Shown here: in pieces, positions 9,961 to 21,080 of the stretch
Numbering within the stretch: the first letter of the stretch is position 1
How the letters are laid out: each line of letters starts with the position of its first letter
Source of the DNA: Epiperipatus broadwayi
Lineage: Eukaryota; Onychophora; Udeonychophora; Euonychophora; Peripatidae
Length of the DNA stretch: 64,000 nt
NCBI GenBank assembly: GCA_028023455.1
Contig: JAQFVV010006231.1
Span: 9,252,036-9,316,035 of the forward strand
Direction: 5' to 3'
Notes under the pieces: generated by a model
Databases searched by the model: none
The model's input: only the letters and a program-made list of their open reading frames with translations
What the model was told of the DNA's origin: nothing
Position numbers and translations under genes: made by a program

Positions 9961-10859
9961 CTATAGTTTTATACTCTGTTCTTTTTATAATTATTATCTC
10001 CATAAACGAATAACATTATCAAATAAAAATTCAGTGGAATAATGAATTTCAAACTTCTACATACATTAAAATAAAGGATATTAAAAGACAATGACAGCAA
10101 ACATTTATTTAATACTAACAGAAATGTTATATAAACATACATATAAATGAGATAGTAGTGAATTTGTAATTGCATGACTTAATATTAGCATTAGAAAAAC
10201 ATGGGTTCTCAATCATAGAAAGTGGAAAAGAAATATAGGAATTAAAGTTTGTTTGAGAATAATCATACAACTTAAAGTTGACATGCAAAAAGACTCCAAA
10301 TTAAATAATATATCTCTTTATCCAAATAAGATGACAATTACAATTTTGAAATTTTCTGTCATTTTAAACTATAGATCAAACAAAACAAAAACTCAGCTAA
10401 TCATAATAGTTATAAAGACTTTTTTTTTTTTTTGGTAAAGAAGATAATAAGCCCAATAAATGACTAGAAAAATTAGTTAATTCAGCTTGTACTCACTGGA
10501 GTTCTACTTATTAATGTGATTATTCTAAGTTCTCCCCCCCATTTTTTTTTTTCAAATTGAAGCATAGAAGTTTTAATGTTTAAAATGTCACAAGAAAACA
10601 TTTTCAAAACAAAATTTAATTTTAGATAAGAAAAATAAGGTCAACATAAAAGATATCATTGTTTTAAATTTGAACAAGGACAATATAAAATTGATAAAAA
10701 CTTAACTAAATTTTGAGGATTTTTTTTGTTTTAAGATTTAAAAAGGGTTTATCCATGTCATATGCCTATCTCATATATATTCTTGAAGATATTTTATTAA
10801 TACTATGATACTATATATATATTGCATATTTTGAATAAAACATATGAAGATTTAGTTTC
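9961..10859 (-). other. intron, no gene seen
   Basis: AT-rich sequence with a T-run near 10421-10434 and C7T10 at 10534-10552. The small open frames at 9969-10175 and 10253-10438 are AT-rich noise. Confidence 0.5.
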
Positions 10860-11400
10860 AAAAACAACAACTCAGGTCCCACTTTACCCAGTGATGGAAG
10901 GAAATTTTTCAATAACTTTTAAATATCTTGGCATTTTTAAAAATACAAGTAGAAGTAGACTTAGCAGCATATATGAGGTTATATGTGGATGCTTTTGACA
11001 GTTAAAAGATTGGATATTTCATCATAGTGATATAACTTCTGCAACTAAATTAATTGTGCATAGAGCTGTTATTTTACCTAATTTATTGTATGGAAGCGAT
11101 TAATGGACACCTAATTGATGTAACAAAATGGGGGAAAAAATCATTTAAGAATGCTCTGTAAAATTCTAAAAATATAATACTTCTTAAAAAATATTTTTGA
11201 TGAAACTTGAGCATAGCTTTAATTTGAGAAACAGATTTATTTACATTACAAGGATTATTTCAAAGACAATTTAAAAAAGTTCAATATTGTCTGCTGTCAT
11301 TGGAAAAATATTGTCAAAAATAGAATACAATGAAGATCTACAATTAACCAAGTCTGTCAACAATAAAAGTTGGCTGTAAAAGAACTAAAAAAAAAAAAAG
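10860..11400 (+). mobile_element. decayed non-LTR retrotransposon (RT C-terminal region)
   Basis: Read with frameshifts and stops, the plus strand gives FKYLGIF near 10925, then ATKLIVHRAVILPNLLYGSD near 11045-11100. This is the FKYLG ... L-YGSE-W order that ends the reverse transcriptase domain in RTE- and CR1-like LINEs. Past 11110 it continues less clearly toward a Lys-rich end near 11390. It is heavily mutated and antisense to liprin-alpha. The clade is uncertain. Confidence 0.55.
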
Positions 11401-11997
11401 ACTGTAAAAGATTAAATAAACAGAATAATGCATGTTTCAAGGATTGATTTGTAATCATTGTAAAACTCATTAATAATGAATTACTATTTTTTGTTTCTAC
11501 CATTTTTCTTTTTGGAGTTGGTATTTGTTTACAAGTGGCTTTGGCTGCTGCAATATATATCAATACACACATAATGCTGTTAAATGAAGTTTAATTGTAT
11601 GATTATATTGTAAAAATAAATTTATAGAAAGAAAAGCAAGTTGCCTTAGCAAAAACTTCTTTTTATTTCAAATTTTAAATCGAAACAAAAGCTTTAGATG
11701 GAGTGGATAGATAAGGGTGCTTGAAAGACTGTGTTCAAATCCCCTTTAATTAGATCTAAGAATTGTACACTTAGATTCATTAAAAATTATTTGATAATAA
11801 TTTGCTCTTTGATATAAAATCTGAGACAATTATATCTGAAAAATTTGAAAAAAAAAATTACAGAATGTTATGTTCATTTATTATAATATATCATAAGAAA
11901 TTGTTTCATCCACTTATGCTTGAAGTATTATAATTTCTTCCAACTTCTTTTCCTATTTTGCATTGATTATATATATATAAATTACCATATACTCCTT
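11401..11997 (-). other. intron with a SINE-tail fragment
   Basis: At about 11725-11755 is GAAAGACTGTGTTCAAATCC followed by CCTTTAATTAGAT. It matches the tRNA-like 3' tail seen at 29190-29220, 50988-51015 and 55055-55090. The rest is featureless AT-rich sequence. Confidence 0.5.
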
Positions 11998-12178
11998 ACA
12001 ATGTAATTTAATATAAAATAGAATTTTATAATGTTTTTTATATATAGGTATGTATGTATTGATAAACATTAATTGTATGGTTATATATATTTGAATATCG
12101 TAGCTCTGATGATGATTGCTGGGCAGTTTGAAACTGAAAGCAAGAAAATAAATTCTATTTTATATTAAACTGCACTGT
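11998..12178. repeat. small foldback with hammerhead-like core phrase
   Basis: Arms of about 31 bp (11998-12028 and 12148-12178; coordinates sum to 24176) pair with a few mismatches around a 119-nt centre. The centre holds CTGATGA (12106-12112) and GAAAC (12130-12134) separated by 17 nt. This echoes the hammerhead core order, but the intervening stem is poor. No clear target duplication was found. Confidence 0.55.
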
Positions 12179-13301
12179 AAATTGTTCAATTAAGGAATAT
12201 ATGATATTTCATTAACTTATTCCAGTATCATTACCAAAAAAAAAAAATATCTGACTTCATTTATAAAAAATTATATAAAACAAAAACTTAAAAAAAAAGA
12301 AAATAATTTCATATTATGCAGATAACCAAATATCAATGCCAGATGAAACAACAACAATAAAAAACAATCATAGAATGTGTTTTTAAAATAAATTGAAAAA
12401 TATTGACATGCCACAAGTAACAGCTGTTTTGTTATTTATTGATAATATATTTGTGTATATAAATACATATATTTGTAGATATGATTTAAGCAACTAATCA
12501 AACCACAAAAAGCATATAAATAGATAGAAATCTATATCAATATAAACAATACCAACAAATAATGACACTATACATATTTCAATCTATAACAAAATATATT
12601 TATTCAATGTTCTTACTGATATAAAATCACTCCCCCCTCATTCAATATAAATATATGTTGAGGTAAATCATTCAGATCAGAAAATGCTATGATACATGAA
12701 AAAAAAAAATGGATAGAACAAGTCCTGAGTTTACATATAGTTTGGATATATTACTTATATCTAAGCGCCTGTTTCACAAAATTTGGCAGTTACTGAACTT
12801 AATATCAATTAAAAGCAAAAAATTATAACTTTTTTATTCACTTAAATAACTTAAAATCAAACACACAAAAAAAGATGATATAAATAATTATAAATTTTTC
12901 TTGGTAATTAGAGTTTTAAAAAAATTTAAGCTTTTTGATCATAATAATAAAACAAAAGTTAAATAAAAACAATCAAATGGTTAATAATTCAGGAGATCAC
13001 TGGACACATTAAGTTTCAATTTCGAAACCTTTCACTCTCAAATGTAGCACTAAATCACACACAGCAAAATAGTGGTTTTTCTCATTATTCACAAATTTTT
13101 TATTAAATGCAAAATATTTTTTATAAATATATTATTAGTTCTTTACTGGATTTCTTATTGGAGAGAAATTAATAGCAAGTTTATTTCTCTCAGATCATTT
13201 AAATAAAAACTATAAAAAATGCTTTGCTTCTATTAAAAATAAAACACTTTATATATGATATGGCCAAATTTTGCATAAAATATATTAATTTAACTACTTA
13301 C
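12179..13301 (-). other. intron after exon B
   Basis: AT-rich sequence beginning (in transcription order) with the strong donor GTAAGTAG at 13294-13301. At about 12975-13050 is a weak copy of the SINE opening (CAAATGGTTAATAATTCAGG). No exon seen. Confidence 0.55.
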
Positions 13302-13503
13302 TGTATGATATTTTTGTAAATAGTCTCTCTGAGGGCTAGTGTGGAGAGACTTTGGTGTGGATCGACCACTCATAGGTGGAGAACTGCGATCTAAAGAACC
13401 ACCAGACCGCCGATGAATTCCACTCATTGTCTCCATGCTTCCCACTCGGCTCTCCAGCTCCTCAGCCCGTTGTTCCGTATTCTGTTTTTCTTCCTGGATC
13501 AAC
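13302..13503 (-). CDS. PPFIA (liprin-alpha): liprin-alpha exon B (LIQEEK long form)
   Basis: This exon is 202 nt: one base completing the Arg codon, then 67 codons. It reads LIQEEKQNTEQRAEELESRV, the last coiled-coil heptads, followed by a Ser/Pro/Arg-rich linker with SSPPMSGRSTPKS and a terminal QRDYLQKYHT. The LIQEEK, AEELESRVGS, SPPMSGRSTP and LQKYHT elements are typical of insect liprin-alpha. The acceptor is ...ttactttag (AG at 13504-13505) and the donor is GTAAGTAG from 13301, an ideal U1 match. The exon ends on a codon boundary, so it joins 7911-8038 in phase 0. It is the 3' member of a pair with 14545-14605, which encodes a divergent version of the same opening heptads. It is clearly coding by composition: GC is far above the surrounding intron. 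Confidence 0.95.
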
Positions 13504-14544
13504 CTAAAGTAATAAATAAAAAAAAATCAAATAAAACCACAGTAATTATAATTTAAAAAATAAACTCCTTTAGAATCTAACACAAAGGAAATTTTGTTAC
13601 TTCACTTATTTGTCAATAAAAGTCAAAAACAAAGAGAAAATCCATACTTGTCAACATTTTACATTATTAAAATGTATATAAAATAAATAAATCAGTGTTT
13701 ATAATTCTAAAGTAATAAGTATAAATCCAAAATTATTTATAACTTATATATTATTAATAATGAAACATTTAGGATAAAGGCAATCTTTATATATGCAGTT
13801 TTAATTTTAATGCAAGAGGTAAAATTAAAATGCACCTCAATAATAAGCTACCAAATGCAAATAATGATAAAATATATATTAAATTAATATTTTGTTTGAT
13901 AAAGAAAATGATTAAATTGAAAAATACCTATAGGTTTCTTCTGAAATAATAAATAGACGTAGAAAAAATATTAGACAATTATGGATTTACATTGAAATTT
14001 TACACTAAGAAAACAGGGACATGAAAATTGCACAAACAGTCCAAGTCACATGCATGCAAAATTTACATTTACAAGAGAAAGAGAAAAAAAAACGAGAAAA
14101 AAGTCAGAAACAATTTAGTAGCAGAAATGAAGAACTCAGATAGTTACCGGAATGGTCACCTCTAGCAAAAGGGGTGCAAAATTGCAATGTGACAAACAAA
14201 AAAAAAAGAAAATGAGGTGCAAATTAAATAAATTGGGAGTTAAAAATATCTTGCTAGGAAAAAAAGAAAGAAGAAAGAAATAGTTGACAAGTATGGAGAA
14301 TTGACAAATGACTTGTTGAACAACTTTGGGGTTTCACATCTGGGAGAGGAACTGAGGGCTGGACTCAGTAGTTAAAAGAACCAAACACTGTAGTTTTCAT
14401 AATTAAGAAAATACTTGCACAAACAGATAGTTTTTGAAAAGGAATAGCAAGAGTCATTCTTTAGTAGACAATTATTATCATTAGGTAAAACCGATTAATA
14501 TAAATTTTAATCATGTTCACACAACAAATTTGCACCCCAAGTAC
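13504..14544 (-). other. intron between the alternative exons B' and B
   Basis: This 1041-nt intron has donor GTACTT at 14544 and acceptor ...ACTTTAG at 13504-13505. It includes purine-rich stretches at 14080-14110 and 14200-14280 (AAAGAAAGAAGAAAGAAA type) that may hold splicing enhancers or silencers. It is unusually free of transposons for this locus, which fits with constraint on the exon pair. Confidence 0.55.
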
Positions 14545-14605
14545 GTGCCTCAAAGCTAGTTCCTCCGCATAAGCCTGAGTGGTGTGCTTCTTAGTCTGGA
14601 TCAAT
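14545..14605 (-). CDS. PPFIA (liprin-alpha): liprin-alpha alternative exon B' (candidate mutually exclusive)
   Basis: The exon is 61 nt: one base plus 20 codons reading LIQTKKHTTQAYAEELALRH. It aligns codon for codon with the start of exon B, sharing LIQ, K at position 6, T at 9, AEEL at 13-16 and R at 19, while most third and many first codon positions differ. The acceptor is excellent (...gtttcttttccag, AG at 14606-14607). The donor is CAC|GTACTT from 14544, which is weaker. Start and end phases equal those of exon B, so it can replace B and join 7911-8038 in frame. It would omit the whole Ser/Pro-rich segment. Using B' followed by B shifts the frame and meets TGA after 13 codons. Conserved codon-level similarity with synonymous changes argues for an old duplicated exon under selection. 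No transcript evidence is available here. Confidence 0.75.
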
Positions 14606-16072
14606 CTGGAAAAGAAACAAGGATTGCTACGCTAGGCAAAATAAATGGGAGTAGTCACGTAGTTTAATAAATTAATTATCATTACAATTATTATTACATT
14701 ATTTTTCTTTCAATTTCCCCCCAAAATTATACTTTTTATTTTTCTATTCAAGCAAAAATTGTAATTTCATTTCTTTTGGAATTACATAAAATGTTACACT
14801 GCGTGACAATACATATAACTGCATGCAACATACTTGCATTAATCATGCAGAAGATCATTCATAAAAATAAAAGCGCTACCAAGTGTCACTTTTTAACAAC
14901 CAAGGCAGCCGCTCAGTTACTGTGATTATACAAATTAAAACTAAATTAAATAAAATACAATTACAGGGATTTTAACTTATGTCCTATTGAGCTTTGTTTC
15001 TTGCATTAATTATGTAACTAGAAAAAAAAAACATCATTGGTTTTTAGTTGTAAAGATAACCAATGAAAATATAAAAAATGCAAGCATTTCATTATTAGAG
15101 CAAAAACATTAATTAAAATTTCAAATGGATTTTGTTAAATAAATTCAGTCACATAAGAAATCGACATATTTAGTTTAAAATGTCCAATTGCATGTTGTTC
15201 TCGAATAAAATATTTTTAAACTCGCTCCAAAAGAAAACTCGGTATCAATATTAATAGTGTACCTTTAAAAAAAAAAGTAATTAGCAGACAAATGATGCAA
15301 GCAGAAGTAAAGCGTAATATTATTTCTTTCAGAAAAAGATTAAGAATATTTTTCTTGGATTGTTTCACACCACAAAAATCCAACCAAATTAGAAATTCCA
15401 CAGAAATGAATTGTAGACAAAGCTCTATTTCTCAAAAAATCAACTAATTTTTTAAATGATTCAGTAATATAATTAGAATGATCGCTCAATTTTCAATTTC
15501 TAAATAACAATTGCAAAACTTATATAAAAAAAAAATATCAATAATACATTTTGGTAAAATAAATTTTGGTATAACTTAATAAATTATTTTGGGTGACAAA
15601 CTATTAGTTTCAACTAAATATTTTTAGATATCAAAAGTTACAACAACAAAAAAATTAAAACTTTGGATTTATAAAAGCGTTAATGTTTTAATAAAAATGC
15701 ATTAAAACAAACAAAAAAATCTGAACAAACAGAAGACCATATGCCCATTAGCAAGATGTTAAAAAAAACGTATACATTAAAAAAGCTTTCTAATTTAATT
15801 AGAAACAACTTACCTCTGATAAATGTTAAAAGAAAAAATCCACATAACCGTATACTTTCTTTTTTAAAAAAAAATGCATACTTTTCTTAATTAGAAAAAT
15901 ATAATTAAAAAAATTTATTCCATAGAAAAAAAAATTGAAAATCAAAAAGACATATCTTAAATTTTTAGTCATATACTTAGATTAAGAAAAAAAAAACCAA
16001 TAACAAATCACACCAGTTAAAAATAAATAATACACAATATTTAAATAATTTAATATGATGTTTTAGAACAAC
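14606..16072 (-). other. large intron, 3' end, no repeat seen
   Basis: This is the acceptor-proximal part of the 47-kb intron, with a pyrimidine tract and AG directly upstream of exon B'. The frame at 15216-15401 is AT-rich noise. No transposon or exon seen. Confidence 0.5.
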
Positions 16073-16136
16073 CACACCTGGGTGTGCAGCTTGTGCGAGG
16101 CACAACGGTGCTTCACTACTGGGGTGCCAAGACACC
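16073..16136. ncRNA. compact GC-rich triple-hairpin element, unassigned
   Basis: Sixty-odd bases of visibly high GC lie in AT-rich intron. Three inverted repeats follow each other: CACACC-TG-GGTGTG (16073-16086), TTGTGC-GAG-GCACAA (16091-16105, with outer GCA/TGC pairing) and GGTG-CCAAGA-CACC (16123-16136). All are perfect in their stems. It matches no tRNA, 5S or spliceosomal RNA I know. It does not make an in-phase liprin exon. It could be a structured RNA or the GC-rich end of an unknown element. Confidence 0.35.
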
Positions 16137-17789
16137 AAAATAATCAATAAAATTGTTTACATTTGCAAATCATTTTATAATTAGAATTACGTTCTAAGTA
16201 CAAATATTTTTTATTGAAGTATAAGAGGAATACTTTTTTTACTTAATCTTATTTGTGACAATTACCTGGGCTTCAAATTTCTAGGCATGAGCTCGAAATA
16301 TACTACATATATACTCTTATCATTATGCTAAACCGAACAGACCGATGCCATTTTATTGTGATAATTAATAAAACATATATAAATGTTTAGATTTCCATAT
16401 TCGCGAAAACACATTCTGATTGTAAATATTTATTATTTAAACATAAGAGAAATATTTCTTTATTTAATCTTATTGTGGCAGTTGCTCTATATACCATACC
16501 ACTGCACAAAACCCACTATAATTAATAAAATTTATATGTAAATGAAAATGTTTCGATTTTCCAATCACTTTTACTTAATTATCCTAATTTATATTTATTT
16601 AAAAATAAAACTTATTTTAAAAATATTGTCTCATAATTACAATAATTCTACATGTGATAAAATTATTTTTATCAATAATGTTTTATAAGTTTTAATTGTA
16701 TTGTTTACTTGGGAATAATGATAGAGTATTCGTCTCTGAAATTTCAGGTCTGGGTTTGTTTCTGTGTTGTGTTAACATTCTTTTTATGGTTTTATCTTTC
16801 TTTTTTGTTATTATTATACCATATTATATTTTTACATATTTTACTAAATAGTTTTTCCTATTTTTAATACCAATATTATTTATTTTTTTATATGGCATAT
16901 TATCTTTTTATATGTTTTACTAAACAGATTTTTCTTGGATGCGTTCTTTAGCTAAAAACTCATAATTGATTCATAATCCACACTATGGTTCAAATCTAAG
17001 AAAAACAGCATGAGTAAAAAACAACTTTTAAAAAAATATTACTGCATGCATAATAATCGAATTCTTAACAAATTTCATGGATAAATTTTTATTATTGAAT
17101 GAAAACAAGTGAAAATATTTTTGCTGGTTTGGTAATCCTAATAAAATATAAATAATGTAAGTAAGAAAATGTAAACTATTGGACTACATATATAATAAAT
17201 GATAGTTTTTGATAGTATTAGTGTAATATTATTATTGAAAGAATATAATTTTGTTACTAGGAAATGTGAATAAGTTTATGCATGAGAGATTTTCAATGGG
17301 TTTTCCAACAATCAATTACTTTTAATGAACTACTGACTTGCTGGTTAAGGTTGATCTAAATATTGATTAAGAAAGAACAATGCCAAGATCTCTTTGCTCC
17401 TTGCTATGAAGGATTAAGTTTCCAAAGAATCATATTCTGGATACCATAATATTTTTAATAACCAGGTAAGTATGCTGCAGCATAAGAAGAGGAGAGCAAT
17501 GCAATGTTTTCATTACTATTATTTAAATTTTACATGTAAACTGATTTATTTAAAAAGATTTTAAGGGAAAGATTTTTAATCAAGATGATATGGCAAGCCT
17601 AATTAATATGTTTTATTTTAGCATGTGTTGTATTCTCTATGTTTATTTTATAGAAATCAATAAAACATGCAAGATATTTATTAAACACATTACATGACTA
17701 AAGTTATATTTTAAGGTTTTCCTGTGAAAGTGCTGGAAAAATGTCTTAATTTATGAATTTTACTTTATAGAATGGGGAGAGATGGCACT
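16137..17789 (-). other. large intron, no gene seen
   Basis: AT-rich sequence with two similar stretches (ATAAGAGGAATACTT...TTAATCTTATT at 16222 and ATAAGAGAAATATTT...TTAATCTTATT at 16444), which suggests a diverged local duplication about 220 bp apart. Nothing else seen. Confidence 0.5.
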
Positions 17790-18605
17790 AACATTTACTT
17801 TGCACAAAGATGCAAAAAGCAAAATGAAAATGTTCGGTAGATTGCAGTTTATGGATAACAAAAGAATAGCCAAAATAGTATTTAATTGGGTTATAAATAA
17901 AGGACAGGCAACAAGAAGGGTGTGAAAGATAATGCGATATGCAGAAGATTTAGATAAAGAATTTACATCAGTATACTTATACAAAAGGTGGGATGATTGT
18001 ATTAGAAGAATTGTTGAGTGTTAAGGAATGGGATAGAAAAATAGATGCATTAATAAAGTATAGGGAGTTAGAGAGCTTGTATAGAGAGTAAAAAGAGTTT
18101 AAATATTTATAGAAATAAACATAATATTGGGTGTGAGTTAATTTGTGATAATAGCTAGGAAAGTAGTTTACTGATTAAGGCTCGAATGGGATCATTAGCA
18201 ACAAGGGAATATACACATAAATGGAAAAATATGGGTGATTTAGTCTGCAAGTTGTGTAAGCAGACATAAAAAATATTGGGCATCTGTTAATTGAATGTAA
18301 ATGTCTGAAAGCAGAAAGGGTACAGATAATGAAGTTGTGGAAGAATAGATATGAACAAAGTGATTATACAGAAAGTAGCTTATTGGTTTTATGCTGGGTT
18401 TGGGAAAAGATAAGGGGTTTTAGATATAAAAGCCATGGAGTTGACAAAGATTATGTTGTGGAAATAGGATAGAGAATATGGGAAAACTTGGGGTGGGGAA
18501 TGGAAAGGGAAGTTAAAGTGGCTAACAGGTTTCTCTGGGCATAGTTGCTGAGAGATTCCTGACTCCGTATAAGGAGGTCACAGTGCATCACATCACATCA
18601 AGACA
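17790..18605 (+). mobile_element. LINE C copy, decayed, with complete 3' end
   Basis: This is the same LINE as at 7072-7610, in the opposite orientation and longer at the 5' side. Recognisable pieces in order are KRIAKIVFNWVI with a ...QATRRV continuation near 17860-17930, the MGSLATREYTHKWKNMGDLV line near 18190-18240, the CKLC knuckle near 18245, and a 3' UTR reading AAAGTGGCTAACAGGTTTCT, CTGAGAGATTCCTGACTCCG. It ends in CATCACATCACATCA at about 18585-18600. Many stops and frameshifts are present, so it is dead. The terminal simple repeat is typical of target-primed insertion. Confidence 0.75.
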
Positions 18606-18963
18606 GTTCTTAGTCATGTGGTGGGCCGGTGTGTTTCATATGCAATATTTATAAAGAGCTGGCAACTCTATTTCAATTTTAAAATGTATATTGTGTATAT
18701 AATTATTGTTTTTCTGTAATTATGTCTACTATTTAATAATAAAATACTGCAATCATACTTCCCAGAAATCACTACTACAATCTAGATATACAATGACAAC
18801 TAGTTATTATTTAGTATTTCTTTTTCCATCAGTTTTCTTTCAGTAATAGATGCAAAGAAATAGAAACATGGTATCAACCTTAGACTTTATTTCAACATAT
18901 CATTTTAGTCTTTTAGTTTACTATTGATAAACAATATTTATTTTATAAAGCGCAAACAGATTG
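18606..18963 (-). other. large intron, no gene seen
   Basis: AT-rich sequence. Near 18917 is TTTACTATTGATAAACAA, which resembles TTTACCAATGATAGCAAA at 19409 and may be an imperfect target duplication of the following foldback. Confidence 0.45.
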
Positions 18964-19411
18964 AAATTAAATTGAGAGAAACTGCAAACCTCTCGTGCTC
19001 ATTAGTATCTAACAGCCAATCAGATCATAAATACAAGACAGAGAATTTAACAAGAAAAGGGCGGTCCACCATATTCTTTACTTGTCTTTCTATATATCCA
19101 AGCCAGTCTAAAGTACTTAGATCTGAAAGCGTGAATATTAAATATCTTTACACTTAACTCACTGAGTTTAAATTACAAACATACAGCATAAAATCCTACG
19201 ATTTACTATGCAGTGAGTTAAGTGTAAAGATATTTAATATTCACACTTTCAGATCTAAGTACTTTAGACTGGTTTGGATATATAGAAAGACAAGTAAAGA
19301 ATAGGGTAGACCACCCTTTTCTTGTTAAATTCTCTGTCTTGTATTTACGATCTGATTGGCTGTTAGATATTAATGAGCATGAGAGGTTTGCAGTTTCTCT
19401 CAATTTAATTT
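18964..19411. mobile_element. foldback element, 201-bp arms
   Basis: The arms 18964-19164 and 19211-19411 pair without gaps (coordinates sum to 38375) around a 46-nt loop, with about a dozen mismatches. A leader of about 30 nt on the left between the possible target duplication and the arm matches the layout of the elements at 35300 and 36616. The open frames that mirror each other across this palindrome (18924-19157 plus, 19218-19403 minus) result from its symmetry and show no domain. There is no coding capacity. As an intron RNA it would form a long hairpin. Confidence 0.8.
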
Positions 19412-19859
19412 ACCAATGATAGCAAAAGAGAATATTTCTTCTTACGCTACTCTAATGCCATCTATTGTAAACTTGAGAAATGTATTATAATCAGAGGAGA
19501 AACCATTAATAAAATCAAAGCCACAAAGTAATCTGGGAATGAAAATTAAATTGCAGTACCATCTGGTAATCTTCAAATATTCAAGTCCACAAATGTCTCT
19601 AAATAAGAGGGATATGCTTTTTTTCGGTAAAATTAAAAGCACCTAGATGTGCTGAACATGACTGAATGTGTTTATAGTCCAGCATGCTAAAGTTCCTATT
19701 ATTCATTAATTATCAAATTTGAAATATATCAAGCAAAATATAACATTAAATATTTAAATAATTTGGCCCATAGTGCTTACTGAAATATATTCCACTCCAC
19801 CTTAACTAAACATTTTGAATCCATTAAAGAATAATATTTCCGTAGTTAATTTTCACTAC
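19412..19859 (-). other. large intron, no gene seen
   Basis: AT-rich sequence. The frame 19442-19642 has no recognisable domain. Confidence 0.45.
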
Positions 19860-20035
19860 ATTGCTGATTCAGCATGAAATGTGCACTTTGGGGATCATAC
19901 ACTTTTTTCACATATATCTTTGGTCATATGTTTATGATTACTTCCCTCTACAAGGTGTTAAAAGCCAATAGAAACCTGTTTCCACCTCGCATGAGAGTGG
20001 GCTAGTGAAAATTACACTATGGGAATATTATTCAT
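19860..20035. repeat. family D fragment
   Basis: GATTCAGCATGAAATGTGCA, TTTATGATTACTTCCCTC, AAGGTGTTAAAAGCC and GAGAGTGGGCTAGTGAAAAT align in order with 9740-9900. Both copies are diverged and non-coding. Confidence 0.6.
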
Positions 20036-20881
20036 TATTAATACATTTTGAATCCATATCTTTTGATCTGATCAGATAATGGCAGAGTAAAAAGCTACAG
20101 GTTCCAATAGACTACTAGCTAAAAAATCTATTTAGTCAATTAAATAAAACTGTTGCCAGTCCACTATATTAGTCCTTGAATGGCATATGTCTTCTCCCCC
20201 CAATGTCCTAAACAATAAACTAAAACTGTATAATTATATATATATTCTACATTTTTATAAGCTTATATTGATAAGGATATGTTGCAATTGTATTACAATT
20301 AAAAAATCAAACATTTTATTACATTTTTTTTTATTATCATTACAATGATGAATGATCAATATATGAAAATTAACATATTTTAATAGAAAATCAATTTAAT
20401 AGTTTTATGAGTTTTTAAAAAAGGTAGATAAATCAATGTATTAAAACTTGGAAATTAAAGAATTCTTAAAGCATTTGATTATATTTGTAAGAATTATGCA
20501 TATATACATTTCTGTGTATTATACATTTTAATCAAAACTTTGCTGAGTTTCTAATGTATGAGTCATTATGCAGCACCATTTTAACATGACAATAATAGCT
20601 ACATACACTAATAATAATCAATTTCTTACTGCTTGACCTCAGTTTCCTTTGTGATTATCGTTTAAAAGCTATGTATCTGGTTCTAAAACAAAACTCATAA
20701 AAACTTGTAGTAACAAAATCTAAAAATCATCTATTTAAATAAAGAAAAATACCTATGATAACATAAATTGGCTCCCATTTGAAACCCACATTTTTAAAAT
20801 AAACTTTTTTGCCATATTACATAATACAAAAGAATTATAAAAAAAAAATGGTGAAATGTTTTTCTATATTTGCAATGATGT

Positions 20882-20885
<4 letters not shown>
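20036..20885 (-). other. large intron, no gene seen
   Basis: AT-rich sequence without exon, RNA gene or repeat boundary that I can recognise. Confidence 0.45.
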
Positions 20886-20945
<60 letters not shown>

Positions 20946-21080
20946 TAAATTTTTTATAATTTTTTTTCTTTTTCCCCCCCTTTTTTTCTTTTTTTATTTT
21001 TTTTTAATAAAAAAAAAAAATTATTTTTTTCCCCAAATTTTTAAAAATTTTTTTTAAAACCTTTTTAAAAAAAAAAACAC
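20886..21080. repeat. 58-base T run and homopolymer-degenerate tract
   Basis: An uninterrupted T run spans 20886-20943. About 135 bases follow that consist almost only of T, C and A homopolymers (C7, T8, A12 and so on). Such patches are typical of sequencing or consensus failure around a long homopolymer, so the base order here should not be trusted. Confidence 0.75.

Noticed and set aside
16073-16136. Possible extra liprin-alpha exon at the GC-rich patch
   Set aside because: The only candidate between AG and GT borders is 41 nt. It gives the wrong end phase for exon C and has no liprin similarity.
18924-19403. Paired small frames with the same peptide on both strands
   Set aside because: They are symmetry artefacts of the 201-bp-arm foldback, with no domain.
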